In this document: positions 44,888-53,975 of the stretch, one piece after another
Layout: each line of letters begins with the position of its first letter
Numbering within the stretch: position 1 is the stretch's first letter
Assembly (NCBI RefSeq): GCF_011762185.1
Contig: NZ_JAASQJ010000003.1
Location: forward strand, 496,001-560,000
Origin: Dyadobacter arcticus
GTDB taxonomy: Bacteria; Bacteroidota; Bacteroidia; Cytophagales; Spirosomataceae
Reading direction: 5' to 3'
Length of the DNA: 64,000 nt
Translations under genes and position numbers: made by a program
The notes under the pieces: generated by a model
The model's input: only the letters and a program-made list of their open reading frames with translations
Told to the model about the DNA's origin: nothing
The model's database searches: none

Positions 44888-47800
44888 ACGCATTTTTTCG
44901 TTTTGTACCCGGATACGCTGGCATAGGATGCGCAGCACATTGCGCAGAATTTCATCTCTTTCCTCCATCAGCTCAAAGAAATCTTCCTGATCGATCCGGA
45001 AAACGAGCACATCGGTTTCAGCGACGGTCGTTGCAGAGCGTGGCTCCGTATCCAGCAATGCCAATTCCCCAAATATCTCACCTTTGTCGAACAGTGCAAG
45101 CTGTTTTTTGCCATCGTAAATTCCAACCTGTCCTGTGTAGATAATGTACATGGAGTCGCCCAGGTCTCCTTTTGCAAAAATTTCCTGGCCGTCGCTGTAT
45201 GAAACTTCACGCATAATAGGAGCAATTGAGCTTAATACATTTTCGGGAGTCTGCGAGAAAAGCTGCGTATTTTTTAGAACGATAACCCTTTCCATTTCGG
45301 AAATTTGCTGGGTTGCTTCTGCATGTTTCATAGGGATTCTGAGTGTAAATTTTAGGTCCGCATCAAGCGAAAGGGTAGCATATTTTTCCTGGACAGATTC
45401 TCTTACCAAAAGTGAGGGATGATTCGCAAGTGTTTCCAGCGATGTCAGGTTATCCTCGCTAACGGACATATTTCTTATCGCCAGTGCAATAGTCCAGGTT
45501 GTGAATGATTTTTCTTTTTGTGTCAAAATGTAGGAGATCACAGAGACGCCAGAATCCTGGTCTGTCATGTACTGGCGCAGCGCTTCCCGCTTTCTCTGGA
45601 TTGGAATATCTTCAAATAAAGCGTGGAGTGATGGATAAAGGATCCGGGGCAAAAGGCTCTCGATCATTTCAAGAGAATTGGCCCGTTTTTCTTTCCCCGC
45701 ATGGCGGATTCCCTTCCAGGCGTTTTGAACGGCATCCTTGTCATATTGCATCATGAAAAGGTAAAATAGTCTCCGGCTGGTCAGGTCAAGCTCGTATTCC
45801 AGCGTATCATTCCACACCTGATCTGACCCGGTTTCATCCATTCCATTCAAAAGCCTCGACGCGTGGGTAAGTTCTTCTTCTACAAATTCTGATATAACCT
45901 CTTTATAATCAGCAACTAGTGAATAATTAGTTAATGCTTTTAAAGCAGCGGTATGCGTAAAAGTATCAATACCTTCGATATTAATAATACTATCTGGTCT
46001 TTTTGAAAGGTTATATTGATAGATATTTTTGATAAGGTCGAAAAGTATTTGAAGTATAAATTCGTGTTTGTTCTTTTCAGCAACCTTAATTATTGTTTGG
46101 ATGCGTTCACCGGACCGGTCGGTCTGCAGCCATTCTTCAACGATCCGGATGCCCGAATCACCGGACTGGATCAACGCAGTGATGGTGGAGCGGGATAATG
46201 TGCCGCTCAGCATGGGCTTTAACTCACGCAGCAACTGGGCGGAGCCTACGCCTGCGGCAACTTCCAGCGCATAATTCCTTACTTGTTCGGAGCCGTTTTT
46301 CAGACAGCTTTTGACCTGCTCCTCATAACTATTGATCCCAACAGTTTTCACACAATCCAGAGCGACAAGCTGCGCCTCGTCAAGCGGGGAGGTAAATAGT
46401 TTGCGTATCGTTCCATGGATTAGCGGCAACGCTTTTCCTGATTCAAAACATCCAAAAATAGATCCTTTCACAATATCCAGATCGTCGTGCGCAAGAAACC
46501 TTGCTAGTTGCTCGTCGGAGAGGCGGGAAGCGGAGCAGGCAATGCGTACGGCCAAGGTCTGGCAGGCCGTATCGGGCTCAGCTTCAATGTATTTAAGGAA
46601 CGTATCAGAAAGTTCAGGTTTTTGAATCTGGGCCAAGGTCTGCAGTGTTTTTAACCTGACCGGGATAGACGGATATTGCAACAGCAGGTCCACATTTTTC
46701 TTGAAAAGCCCAATCTTGTTCCTGGAAAGCCAGTCGATGGCGTTAAGGACTTCTTCTTTGCGATCGCTTTTGAGGTTTTCAGTGATAATAGGTAACGCTT
46801 CGGCAGGAGAGGCCATTTCACCACTTCGGATGAAGCGTTTGCTGATGGCGTTTTTTAACTCCTGAATGTAATGTCCGTAAGCTTTCCGGAATACAACCAA
46901 GGCTGCGATGGCAAATAGCAGAGACAGGTCAAAAGTTAGACTAATGTTGCTCAGCTGCCGCGTGTAGACGATCCATAACAGTACACCAGCGATGAGCATT
47001 CCGATGGGTTCAAACAGGCCTTTTGCAAGCGTATGGCCTTTCAAACGCATCTTGGTTGACAAAGGCTGAAACAAAACAAGAAAAACAGAGTCAAAAATCG
47101 TTCTCCTGACCAGCTCAAAAAGCAAATAGGCGGCGCAATAGTAAACCAGCAGCGATGGCTCATCTTTCTTGAAATAAGAGGAGATCAGCAGTCCAAGAGA
47201 AATAAATATAGTCGTAAAAGGAAGCAGATAAAGCGTCACTTTTACGCCGAAACGCTCTACCGTTTTACCTGAAAAAATTACCTTAACAAATGTCGCAATG
47301 ATATAAGTTGCCGCGAGCAATGTTCCTACAAAGCCGATTACATCGTGCTGGCTGTGGAACTTGTATTTGACATTCACAAAGAAATGATATTCGATCCAGG
47401 TAGCTGTGGCCGCAATGGCGACCATACCCAGACAAAGCGAAGTCAACAGCTTGTTACCGCCAAAATATTTTTGAACGAACCGGGAATCCGAAGCGCCAAT
47501 TACCTGGCGTGGCCGTGAATGATGCGGATTTGGGATTTCGGTGTAGCGAAATGTGAGTACCTGGGTGTAAAAAGCCAACGCGAAAAAGGCCAGGGAAATG
47601 ATCAGCAGGATCATTAATACGGACGGAGAATGGATCAGTACCGCCAGCACCGCGCCCAATGCTTTGGCAGGCATATCCCCCGAACCGATCACGCTGAATA
47701 ACCTTTTACTCTGCCTTACATCAAAAACCAATGCAGATAAACCCCAGAATTCCAGGTTAATAAGCAGATAAATGATGCGGTAACCTACCATAATGGCAAC

Positions 47801-48130
47801 CGCCGTTGCAATGCCGTGCCCCAGCCAAAGTAAACCCATCACCACCACAACCATGAGGAGGGATGAGAGCATGGATCCCAGGCTGAGCCGTTTTAATACT
47901 AAATGATGTTCAAAGTGCTCATATAATTTCCCCGCGGCCATCACGGCCAATGCAGCAGAGATGTATGCGATGGGTAGGGAGTATTCAGGATGATTTTCGA
48001 GTAGAAGAACGTTGGCGGAGACGTAAACAAGGGTGGTGCCAACATTGATAAAGAAGTTGTGAAAAAAGAAAAGGATTGTTTGGGGATTAATCGAACTGGT
48101 AAATCTATTATTCTTAAAAAAGGATATCAT
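44876..48130 (-). CDS. Npt-like nucleotide transporter fused to HEAT repeats and a cyclic-nucleotide-binding domain
   Basis: The 1084-residue protein has about 11-12 transmembrane helices (1-420) of the MFS/ATP:ADP-antiporter-like type (NFFINVGTTLVYVSANVLLL; AAYLLFELVRRTIFDSVFLV), then HEAT-like helical repeats (about 440-900) and a cyclic-nucleotide-binding domain (about 950-1065). Its phosphate-binding cassette, IFGELALLDTEPRSATTVAE (about 1019-1038), keeps the Glu that contacts ribose and the Arg that contacts the cyclic phosphate, so it should bind cNMP. The convergent neighbour operon encodes a cyclase and an HD hydrolase. Transport substrate is unknown; nucleotides are the family guess. 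It lies on the opposite strand, so co-expression is not guaranteed. Confidence 0.82.
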   Translation of the reverse strand: MISFFKNNRFTSSINPQTILFFFHNFFINVGTTLVYVSANVLLLENHPEYSLPIAYISAALAVMAAGKLYEHFEHHLVLKRLSLGSMLSSLLMVVVVMGLLWLGHGIATAVAIMVGYRIIYLLINLEFWGLSALVFDVRQSKRLFSVIGSGDMPAKALGAVLAVLIHSPSVLMILLIISLAFFALAFYTQVLTFRYTEIPNPHHSRPRQVIGASDSRFVQKYFGGNKLLTSLCLGMVAIAATATWIEYHFFVNVKYKFHSQHDVIGFVGTLLAATYIIATFVKVIFSGKTVERFGVKVTLYLLPFTTIFISLGLLISSYFKKDEPSLLVYYCAAYLLFELVRRTIFDSVFLVLFQPLSTKMRLKGHTLAKGLFEPIGMLIAGVLLWIVYTRQLSNISLTFDLSLLFAIAALVVFRKAYGHYIQELKNAISKRFIRSGEMASPAEALPIITENLKSDRKEEVLNAIDWLSRNKIGLFKKNVDLLLQYPSIPVRLKTLQTLAQIQKPELSDTFLKYIEAEPDTACQTLAVRIACSASRLSDEQLARFLAHDDLDIVKGSIFGCFESGKALPLIHGTIRKLFTSPLDEAQLVALDCVKTVGINSYEEQVKSCLKNGSEQVRNYALEVAAGVGSAQLLRELKPMLSGTLSRSTITALIQSGDSGIRIVEEWLQTDRSGERIQTIIKVAEKNKHEFILQILFDLIKNIYQYNLSKRPDSIINIEGIDTFTHTAALKALTNYSLVADYKEVISEFVEEELTHASRLLNGMDETGSDQVWNDTLEYELDLTSRRLFYLFMMQYDKDAVQNAWKGIRHAGKEKRANSLEMIESLLPRILYPSLHALFEDIPIQRKREALRQYMTDQDSGVSVISYILTQKEKSFTTWTIALAIRNMSVSEDNLTSLETLANHPSLLVRESVQEKYATLSLDADLKFTLRIPMKHAEATQQISEMERVIVLKNTQLFSQTPENVLSSIAPIMREVSYSDGQEIFAKGDLGDSMYIIYTGQVGIYDGKKQLALFDKGEIFGELALLDTEPRSATTVAETDVLVFRIDQEDFFELMEERDEILRNVLRILCQRIRVQNEKMRLLS

Positions 48131-48167
48131 ACGTTGGAATGCTAGCGTCGCTATGTAAAATAAATAT

Positions 48168-50441
48168 TTAGCCGCGTATAATCAACACCGATGGGGAATG
48201 GGACAACCAGATGCTATGTGACCTTACTGCTTTCTGCCAGCTGTCCAGGCTGATCAGCATCAGGTCTTGCTGTTGTAAAAACGCCTTATCCAATGCTTTT
48301 TCAAAATGCAGCCCAACTTTTTCTGGTGCCATTTCCTGCATGGCAGTCAGCGTTTCGTGGACTTCGGCGTGCTGCACCACCATTTCGGAAGGGTCCATGA
48401 TGGTGACGTTCAATTCACCGGCTTCGACCAGCTTCTGGGTGTATTCCAATAGAAATTCATCTTTTTGGGAAAAAATGGGTATGAAAATATTTTCAATTTT
48501 ATTGAGATTCTTTTCGATCAGGATACCAACCGGCACTTTAACGGACTTGATAATGTGCGTAGTCCGCTCGTCGAAAACATCCGCGTGGAATAGCTTTTCT
48601 TTACCGGTAATGGTGTCAAAAAGCCTCTCACGACTGGTTATTTTAGAAGTGAAACCTAGTATTTTACCCAAAAATGTTCCTTCAAAAACGGAGCGACCGA
48701 TACCAATCATCAGCATATCGTATTCGCCATTGTTCGCCGTTTCAATGATATCGTGCTCGATGTTATGCGATGGTCTGAACAAGGACGTAAACGAAAGGTC
48801 GAGGGCCTGCGCCTCTTCCGTTATTGGCCGGAAGGTCTCGAATTGATATTCTTCAGTATTAACCTGGTTGAGGTAACTGCTCGGTGAAAGGTGCAATGCT
48901 GTAATGTGTTGCTGGTCAGAATGTTTGTGGATCATGTTGTTGGAAAGCCTTAACATTTTCCGCCCACCTTGCGGACTTGCAAAAGCGATCAACACCGAGA
49001 ACCGTGATGGCTCCGTTTCACCCCGCAGCTCTTCCCATTTTTTGCGGGGATAGAATTTATCGATCAAGTCGAGGGCCGGGCCGGTCATGCAGGTGGTGGC
49101 CAGCGCCATGATCACCATCATGGCAAAGATTTCGGGAGATAGCACGCCAATGTCGTAGCCAATATTGAGTACCACCAATTCCATTAACCCACGCGTGTTC
49201 ATTAACGAGCCGATAATAAGGCTATCCCGCCACGATTGCTTTACAAAGCGCGCCGCGATCGCACTGCCGGCAAATTTACCGGTTACCGCAGCGAGGATAA
49301 TCAGTCCGGTCACCTGCCAGAGATAGGGATCGTTTAAAAGCCCGATTTGTGTTCTTAAACCCGTAAAAACGAAGAATAATGGAAGCAGAAGCACCATGGA
49401 GACGTCTTCCACTTTTTCAATAAAAATATTCCTGAATTTCTGATTGGCTGGCATCACAACCCCCGCCATAAATGCACCGAAAAGTGCATGGATGCCAATT
49501 GCCTCAGTACAATAAGAGGATACCAGTAGGATCACAAAAAATAAGGCCACAACCGGTTTGGTGAGGCCTTCGCGATAAGAATAATGGTCGCCAATCCTTT
49601 TGAGGATTGGTTTCAGCACTTTCAGCATTATCATGACATATGCTCCCGCAAGAATGATTGTGTAAATGGAGCTGACAAAAGAGCCAGCCTTGACAATCGC
49701 GATAACCGCTGCCAGGATGCACCAGGCAGTAATGTCGTCTGTCGCGGCGCAGGTTATCACCATTGTTCCCAGCTTGGTACGGGACAGTCCTCGTTCCTGT
49801 ACAATGCGTGCCAGTACAGGAAAAGCGGTGATACTCAATGCTATACCAATAAAAAGGGAGAACGAAACAAAGCTGATGCCGGCGGGGGCAAAGCGTTGGT
49901 ATATATATAATGCAAGCCCTACACCCAATGCGAATGGCAGGATAATGCTGGCGTGACTGATCACCACGGCCTCCTGCGCTTTGGATTTCAGCGTTTTGAG
50001 ATCCAGTTCCATTCCTATGATGAACATAAAAAGGATTAACCCGATCTGGCTTAGGAACTGAAGGTTTCCAAGCGATTTGGCTGGAAACAGAAAATCTGAA
50101 AATTCGGGATAAAACATGCCCAATAACGATGGCCCCAGCAGGATCCCCGCAGCGATTTCGCCAATTACCGTCGGTTGCCCAATCGATTTGCACACCCATC
50201 CCAGGAAACGGGCGGCGACGATGATGGTAATAATCTGGAGAAGCAGGGTAGCAAGCGGATGGCTTAAATTATGCCCGAATGTATCCAGAAACTGTTCCCA
50301 GGGTGTAGCCGTATTGGCAGCGATAGTGACCTGTTTGTCAATGGTTTCAAGCTGGGTTCCCTGGTAAATAAACAAGTAAAGCAGGGCAGAAAAAACACCT
50401 ATTGTAACTATATAAAAGAGTACGTTGCGCAGGTTCTTCAT
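48168..50441 (-). CDS. CPA2-type cation:proton antiporter with C-terminal universal-stress-like domain
   Basis: The 757-residue protein begins at ATG 50441 (MKNLRNVLFY); a 12-codon extension to 50477 is possible but lacks support. After an anchor helix and a short outside loop, 12 helices (about 60-450) form a KefB/NhaA-type antiporter: GEIAAGILLGPSLLG, ELDLKTLKSKAQEA, and CAATDDITAWCILA with the paired acidic residues (DD) of the ion site. The last about 260 residues are cytoplasmic and resemble tandem universal stress protein folds (MLMIGIGRSVFEGTFLGKI). It would exchange K+ or Na+ for protons. No TrkA-N domain is seen. Confidence 0.9.
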   Translation of the reverse strand: MKNLRNVLFYIVTIGVFSALLYLFIYQGTQLETIDKQVTIAANTATPWEQFLDTFGHNLSHPLATLLLQIITIIVAARFLGWVCKSIGQPTVIGEIAAGILLGPSLLGMFYPEFSDFLFPAKSLGNLQFLSQIGLILFMFIIGMELDLKTLKSKAQEAVVISHASIILPFALGVGLALYIYQRFAPAGISFVSFSLFIGIALSITAFPVLARIVQERGLSRTKLGTMVITCAATDDITAWCILAAVIAIVKAGSFVSSIYTIILAGAYVMIMLKVLKPILKRIGDHYSYREGLTKPVVALFFVILLVSSYCTEAIGIHALFGAFMAGVVMPANQKFRNIFIEKVEDVSMVLLLPLFFVFTGLRTQIGLLNDPYLWQVTGLIILAAVTGKFAGSAIAARFVKQSWRDSLIIGSLMNTRGLMELVVLNIGYDIGVLSPEIFAMMVIMALATTCMTGPALDLIDKFYPRKKWEELRGETEPSRFSVLIAFASPQGGRKMLRLSNNMIHKHSDQQHITALHLSPSSYLNQVNTEEYQFETFRPITEEAQALDLSFTSLFRPSHNIEHDIIETANNGEYDMLMIGIGRSVFEGTFLGKILGFTSKITSRERLFDTITGKEKLFHADVFDERTTHIIKSVKVPVGILIEKNLNKIENIFIPIFSQKDEFLLEYTQKLVEAGELNVTIMDPSEMVVQHAEVHETLTAMQEMAPEKVGLHFEKALDKAFLQQQDLMLISLDSWQKAVRSHSIWLSHSPSVLIIRG

Positions 50442-50486
50442 AGTTACCTGTAAGAGTGAAGAATGCAAAATACTCAATTAACCGCG

Positions 50487-50543
50487 GCTTGGCAAGTTTA
50501 AAAAGGTAGTTGGAGTTACAAAGTCTCCAAGATTTGGCAAGTC
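50487..50543. repeat. Short palindromes upstream of the RAYT gene
   Basis: CTTGGCAAG occurs at 50488-50496 and GATTTGGCAAGTC at 50531-50543, both variants of the AGACTTGGCAAGTCT core found downstream of the transposase and at 8.7 kb. Between them, TTGGAG and CTCCAA (50510-50530) form a small hairpin. These are probably diverged REP sequences. Confidence 0.5.
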
Positions 50544-50606
50544 CCATACCATTTTTAACCGTTACTTTTTTTCGAAACCTACGTCTAATAGGTAAACTGT
50601 AATTCT

Positions 50607-51245
50607 ATGTCCAAATCTATTCACATACCGCTGGAAGAAAATTGCTTTTATCATGTTTACAACCGCGGCAGTGGCGAGACTAATCTATTTTTTCAGGATA
50701 AAAACTACATTCATTTCCTGAGAAAGTATCACGAATATCTATCAGGCTGTATAGATACTTATGCATATTGTTTGCTGCCCAATCATTTTCACCTGTTGAT
50801 TTATGTGAAGGATAAAAAGGATTTTGTGGCCCGGGAAAGCTCATTTCCTAATGCGGAGGACATTGCAAAGTACACGGCTGAGGAAATAGTCAGCGAGTTA
50901 TTCAGACGTTTCTTTATGAGTTATTCCAAAAGTATTAATGTCCAGCAAGGCCGGAACGGAAGTTTATTTCAGAAAACTTTCAGAAGAAAGTTGATTGACA
51001 GCGATGGCTATTTTACGAGGATGGTTTATTACGTTCATCATCAGTTGGACCACCATGGATTTATCGGTAAATGTTACAAAACATATCCTTGGAGTTCCTA
51101 CCGCAGCTTTTTGTGGGAAAAGGAAACTAATTTGAAACGGAAGGAACTGCTTGACTGGTTTGGTGGAAAAGAAGGTTTTATACAATTCCACGATCAAACG
51201 CAGTATAAAAAAGCGATTGATCACCTAATAATCGAGGATGAATAG
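50607..51245 (+). CDS. REP-associated tyrosine transposase (RAYT, Y1 family)
   Basis: The 212-residue protein is a Y1/IS200-like HUH enzyme. Metal-binding H60 and H62 lie in CLLPNHFHLLIYV, the N-terminus has the RAYT-type FYHVYNRG, and the likely catalytic Tyr is in YFTRMVYYVHHQLDHHGF (about 138-155). RAYTs are single-copy domesticated transposases that process REP palindromes rather than forming a classic insertion sequence. Consistent with that, the gene is flanked by AGACTTGGCAAGTCT-type palindromes on both sides and no other transposon gene is present. The reading frame is intact. Confidence 0.88.
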   Translation: MSKSIHIPLEENCFYHVYNRGSGETNLFFQDKNYIHFLRKYHEYLSGCIDTYAYCLLPNHFHLLIYVKDKKDFVARESSFPNAEDIAKYTAEEIVSELFRRFFMSYSKSINVQQGRNGSLFQKTFRRKLIDSDGYFTRMVYYVHHQLDHHGFIGKCYKTYPWSSYRSFLWEKETNLKRKELLDWFGGKEGFIQFHDQTQYKKAIDHLIIEDE

Positions 51246-51262
51246 CAGCGGGACGGGTTGGT

Positions 51263-51297
51263 CAGACTTGGCAAGTCTTAAAGACTTACCAAGTCTG
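51263..51297. repeat. 35-bp double palindrome (REP-like) after the RAYT gene
   Basis: CAGACTTGGCAAGTCTT (51263-51279), one A, then AAGACTTACCAAGTCTG (51281-51297). The halves are inverted copies with one mismatch, and each half is itself a near-palindrome. It lies 17 bp after the transposase stop and 11 bp before the convergent gene's stop, and probably also acts as a hairpin between the two transcripts. Confidence 0.75.
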
Positions 51298-51308
51298 CGA
51301 AAAATAAA

Positions 51309-52793
51309 TCAGCTCCAAAGCCGGTCGTGGGAGCGTTTTTCGTTCCAGTCCGGGGTGGGGGCGAAGAAGGTTTTGTCTTTTGGGTTGAGGTGTTTTTTTA
51401 CTTCCTCATCCACCAGCTCAATGCCCAGGCCTGGCGCTTCCAATGGTACCGGCGCATATCCTTTATCGATCAGCTTCCGACCATCGGTTGTTTTTACCAG
51501 ACTTTCCCACCAGGGTACATCCACGGAATGGTGTTCCAAAGCCAGGAAGTTTTGCGTGGCGGCGGCGCAATGCACATTCGCCATAAAGCTCACAGGTGTT
51601 CCTGCAAAGTGCATAGCCATGGCGATACCATGGTCTTCGGCAAAGTCACCGATGCGTTTGGTTTCCAGTAACCCGCCGGAAGAGGCAAGATCCGGGTGGA
51701 TAATGTCAACGGCGCGTTTCATGATCAGGTCTTTAAATCCCTCTTTAAGATAAATGTCCTCGCCGGTCAATGTCGGCGTTTCCAGCGCGTCGGAAATGGT
51801 TTTCCATTGATCGGTATATTCCCAGGGAACCATGTCTTCGAACCAGGCAAGGCGGTATTTGTCCAGCGCTTTGCCCAAACGGATACCATTATTCAGGTCA
51901 AAATGGCCGTAATGGTCGGTGGAAAGCGGAATTTCGTAACCTACCACACTGCGGACATCCTCAACGACTTTCGCCATTTCATCTAATCCTTTTGGCGTAA
52001 TCTGGATCGCAGTGAAGGGGTGTTTGGTATTCGCATAAGAGTTATAATCGCCAGCCCATTGAGAGAAACCTCCGCCCCACACTTTGTTATTGACCACGCT
52101 GTTCTCATTTTTCCGCAACATTCCGATGGAAACATCCATTTTCAACCAGGTGTAACCCTGGTCTTCTGTGCGGAACTTGATTTTTTGTTTAAACTCATTG
52201 AGGTCATCCGATTCCGGTGTATCGGCATATAACCTTACCTTATCCCGATAACGGCCACCCAATAATTGCCAGCAGGGAACGCCGTATGCTTTTCCGCAAA
52301 GGTCCCAAAGTGCCATTTCAACGCCGCAAACACCGCCAGCCTGACGACCATGAAAACCGAATTGCTTAATGGATTTGAAAAGCATTTCCACATTGCAAGG
52401 ATTTTGGCCCAGAATATGACTTTTCAGGAATAATGCATAACGCTCGTCGGCACCGTCGCGAACTTCACCCAAACCGTAAATTCCTTGATTGGTATCAATC
52501 CGGATGATAGGCGTACGACCGACATTTTGGACAATACAATACCTTAGATCGGTGATTTTCAATTCGGATGGTTTCGAGGCGCGGTTCACTTTGGAAGTCG
52601 CCTGCGCAATGGTATCCTCGGTGGACATGGACATAAACCCGCCCAGTGCCATACCGCCCACGGCAGTTTTTCGCAAAAAGTTTCTGCGGCTGTCCTTTGT
52701 AGCCGGATTGTTCAGTTCAGCAGCAGTAGCCGCTTTTTCCGCTTGCTCAACTTGCTTGTTGGAGGCAATGATGTTTTGTAGGATGCTTTTCAT
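51309..52793 (-). CDS. Enolase-superfamily (mandelate racemase/sugar-acid dehydratase type) enzyme with Tat signal
   Basis: The 494-residue protein has a twin-arginine signal, SRRNFLRKTAVGGMALGGF (about 36-55), after a 35-residue polar leader. The mature part is an enolase-superfamily enzyme: N-terminal capping domain (about 75-200), then a barrel with Lys in YTWLKMDVS (about 225), metal ligands Asp in STDHYGHFD (about 300), Glu in AWFEDMV and Glu in LTGEDIY, and a late His in AMAMHFAGTPVSF. The D-x-x-x-H layout resembles sugar-acid dehydratases more than racemases. It would act in the periplasm. It is the last gene of the SusCD group, 222 bp after the RraA gene. Confidence 0.85.
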   Translation of the reverse strand: MKSILQNIIASNKQVEQAEKAATAAELNNPATKDSRRNFLRKTAVGGMALGGFMSMSTEDTIAQATSKVNRASKPSELKITDLRYCIVQNVGRTPIIRIDTNQGIYGLGEVRDGADERYALFLKSHILGQNPCNVEMLFKSIKQFGFHGRQAGGVCGVEMALWDLCGKAYGVPCWQLLGGRYRDKVRLYADTPESDDLNEFKQKIKFRTEDQGYTWLKMDVSIGMLRKNENSVVNNKVWGGGFSQWAGDYNSYANTKHPFTAIQITPKGLDEMAKVVEDVRSVVGYEIPLSTDHYGHFDLNNGIRLGKALDKYRLAWFEDMVPWEYTDQWKTISDALETPTLTGEDIYLKEGFKDLIMKRAVDIIHPDLASSGGLLETKRIGDFAEDHGIAMAMHFAGTPVSFMANVHCAAATQNFLALEHHSVDVPWWESLVKTTDGRKLIDKGYAPVPLEAPGLGIELVDEEVKKHLNPKDKTFFAPTPDWNEKRSHDRLWS

Positions 52794-52887
52794 ATTGTTG
52801 TTTTTATGGTTAAGGGATGTTTTTTGCCGTCAGCTTCGGGCTGTCGTGTTTCCTCCGGGCGGTTGCGATTGCGTCGGGCTATCGCGA

Positions 52888-52980
52888 TTGTCAGCCTGAG
52901 CGCAGTCGAAGGTCGTTGCTGCTAGCCTGTAACGTCCTTGGACTGCGCTCAGGCTGACAAACCAATCATTACGACCTTCG
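52888..52980. repeat. Nested inverted repeat with perfect 20-bp arms
   Basis: TTGTCAGCCTGAGCGCAGTC (52888-52907) and its exact reverse complement (52941-52960) are 33 bp apart. CGAAGGTCGT (52907-52916) also pairs with ACGACCTTCG (52971-52980), giving alternative folds. The element is more GC-rich than its surroundings and lies between two same-strand genes. Similar CTGAGCGCAGTCGAAGG repeats are dispersed in many Bacteroidota genomes. It shares no core with the AGACTTGG palindromes. Confidence 0.75.
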
Positions 52981-53015
52981 ACCGCCGGGCGGCCCCGTCC
53001 GCTCAGGCGGAAATA

Positions 53016-53948
53016 CTAATAATTCCGCTCCTTCAAATAATCATCCAATTCCTTCTTAGACATTGGCAGCTTGCCGGGGTAGTTGTTTACCCAGTTCAGG
53101 AAGTCTTTCTGGATTGCGTCTGACCATTTTGTGTCGATTTCGCCGGGCGTGTACTTTCCCTCACGCAGGCGCAGGTGACCGAATTCGTCGCGCATCGCAG
53201 TAACCTCGGAGGTAAGTACCAGATCTTCTACCAAATGGGCCGGAATGAAGACGGTGCCATACTTTTTGGCCAATACTACATCGCCAGGCAACACGGTCGC
53301 GCGTCCGATGCGAATGGGTGTATTAATATTGGAAAGCATCATTTGCTGAATGTAAGAAGGATCCTGCCCTTTCATCCAGGCATTGAAACCCTTGATTTCA
53401 CTCAATCCTTCTACATCCCTCACAGAACCGTAAAATATCACCCCACGCTTGGATTTGGCATAAATGGAATTTCCAAGATTATCGCCAATCAGCGTTCCGT
53501 CTGCAATTTTTCCATAGCCATCAGCCACATACACGTCGCCTTCTTTCAACACATCAATCGGCCAGGAGTTGGTGCCGCCGGTTTGAACGCGACCTTCCTT
53601 TTTACCCATTTCTTTCACGAGATCTGCCAAATCAGGGCGGAGAGGCACATACTGAGCGGTTACCACCCGGCCAGTCATGGTGCTGTCGTTGTGAATGAGC
53701 TGCCATTCTCCTTCAAACTGGTTGTGATAGCCTTTGTTCCTTAATACACCCCAAGCTTCTTCCATTGAAATGTTTTTCAGACGTGCCAGGATTGCATCCG
53801 AAACTCGGGGCCGTCCGTCCGCGGAACGTTCCCCTTTCCAGCCGGAAGTGTAGGCTTTAATCTGATCAGGAGTGGGGGAGATGGATTGTGCATTGGCAGC
53901 AATTCCCAATAGCACAAGCGCTCCCGCAAACAATTTTAGTTTAAGCAT
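53016..53948 (-). CDS. Exported RraA-like aldolase/decarboxylase family protein
   Basis: The 310-residue protein has a Sec signal (LKLFAGALVLLGIAANAQS) and an RraA-fold domain (about 60-270): the metal/substrate region is GKIADGTLIGDNLGNSIYA (about 150-170) followed by GVIFYGSVRDVEG, matching the G-x-x-G-D-N and R-D pattern of HMG/CHA aldolases, which cleave or decarboxylate 2-oxo acids. Export is unusual, since these aldolases are normally cytoplasmic. It follows susD by 27 bp and precedes the exported dehydratase-like enzyme, so both probably act on the compound taken up by the SusCD pair. Confidence 0.82.
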   Translation of the reverse strand: MLKLKLFAGALVLLGIAANAQSISPTPDQIKAYTSGWKGERSADGRPRVSDAILARLKNISMEEAWGVLRNKGYHNQFEGEWQLIHNDSTMTGRVVTAQYVPLRPDLADLVKEMGKKEGRVQTGGTNSWPIDVLKEGDVYVADGYGKIADGTLIGDNLGNSIYAKSKRGVIFYGSVRDVEGLSEIKGFNAWMKGQDPSYIQQMMLSNINTPIRIGRATVLPGDVVLAKKYGTVFIPAHLVEDLVLTSEVTAMRDEFGHLRLREGKYTPGEIDTKWSDAIQKDFLNWVNNYPGKLPMSKKELDDYLKERNY

Positions 53949-53975
53949 AAAAGGAAAATTAAGGGTTATGGATTT

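Noticed and set aside
48211..48846. 211-residue plus-strand frame opposite the antiporter C-terminus
   Set aside because: Ser-rich low-complexity translation antisense to a clear gene; no start context or motif.
49504..50199. 231-residue minus-strand frame overlapping the antiporter in another frame
   Set aside because: Same strand, shifted frame within a conserved transporter domain; composition is unlike a real protein.
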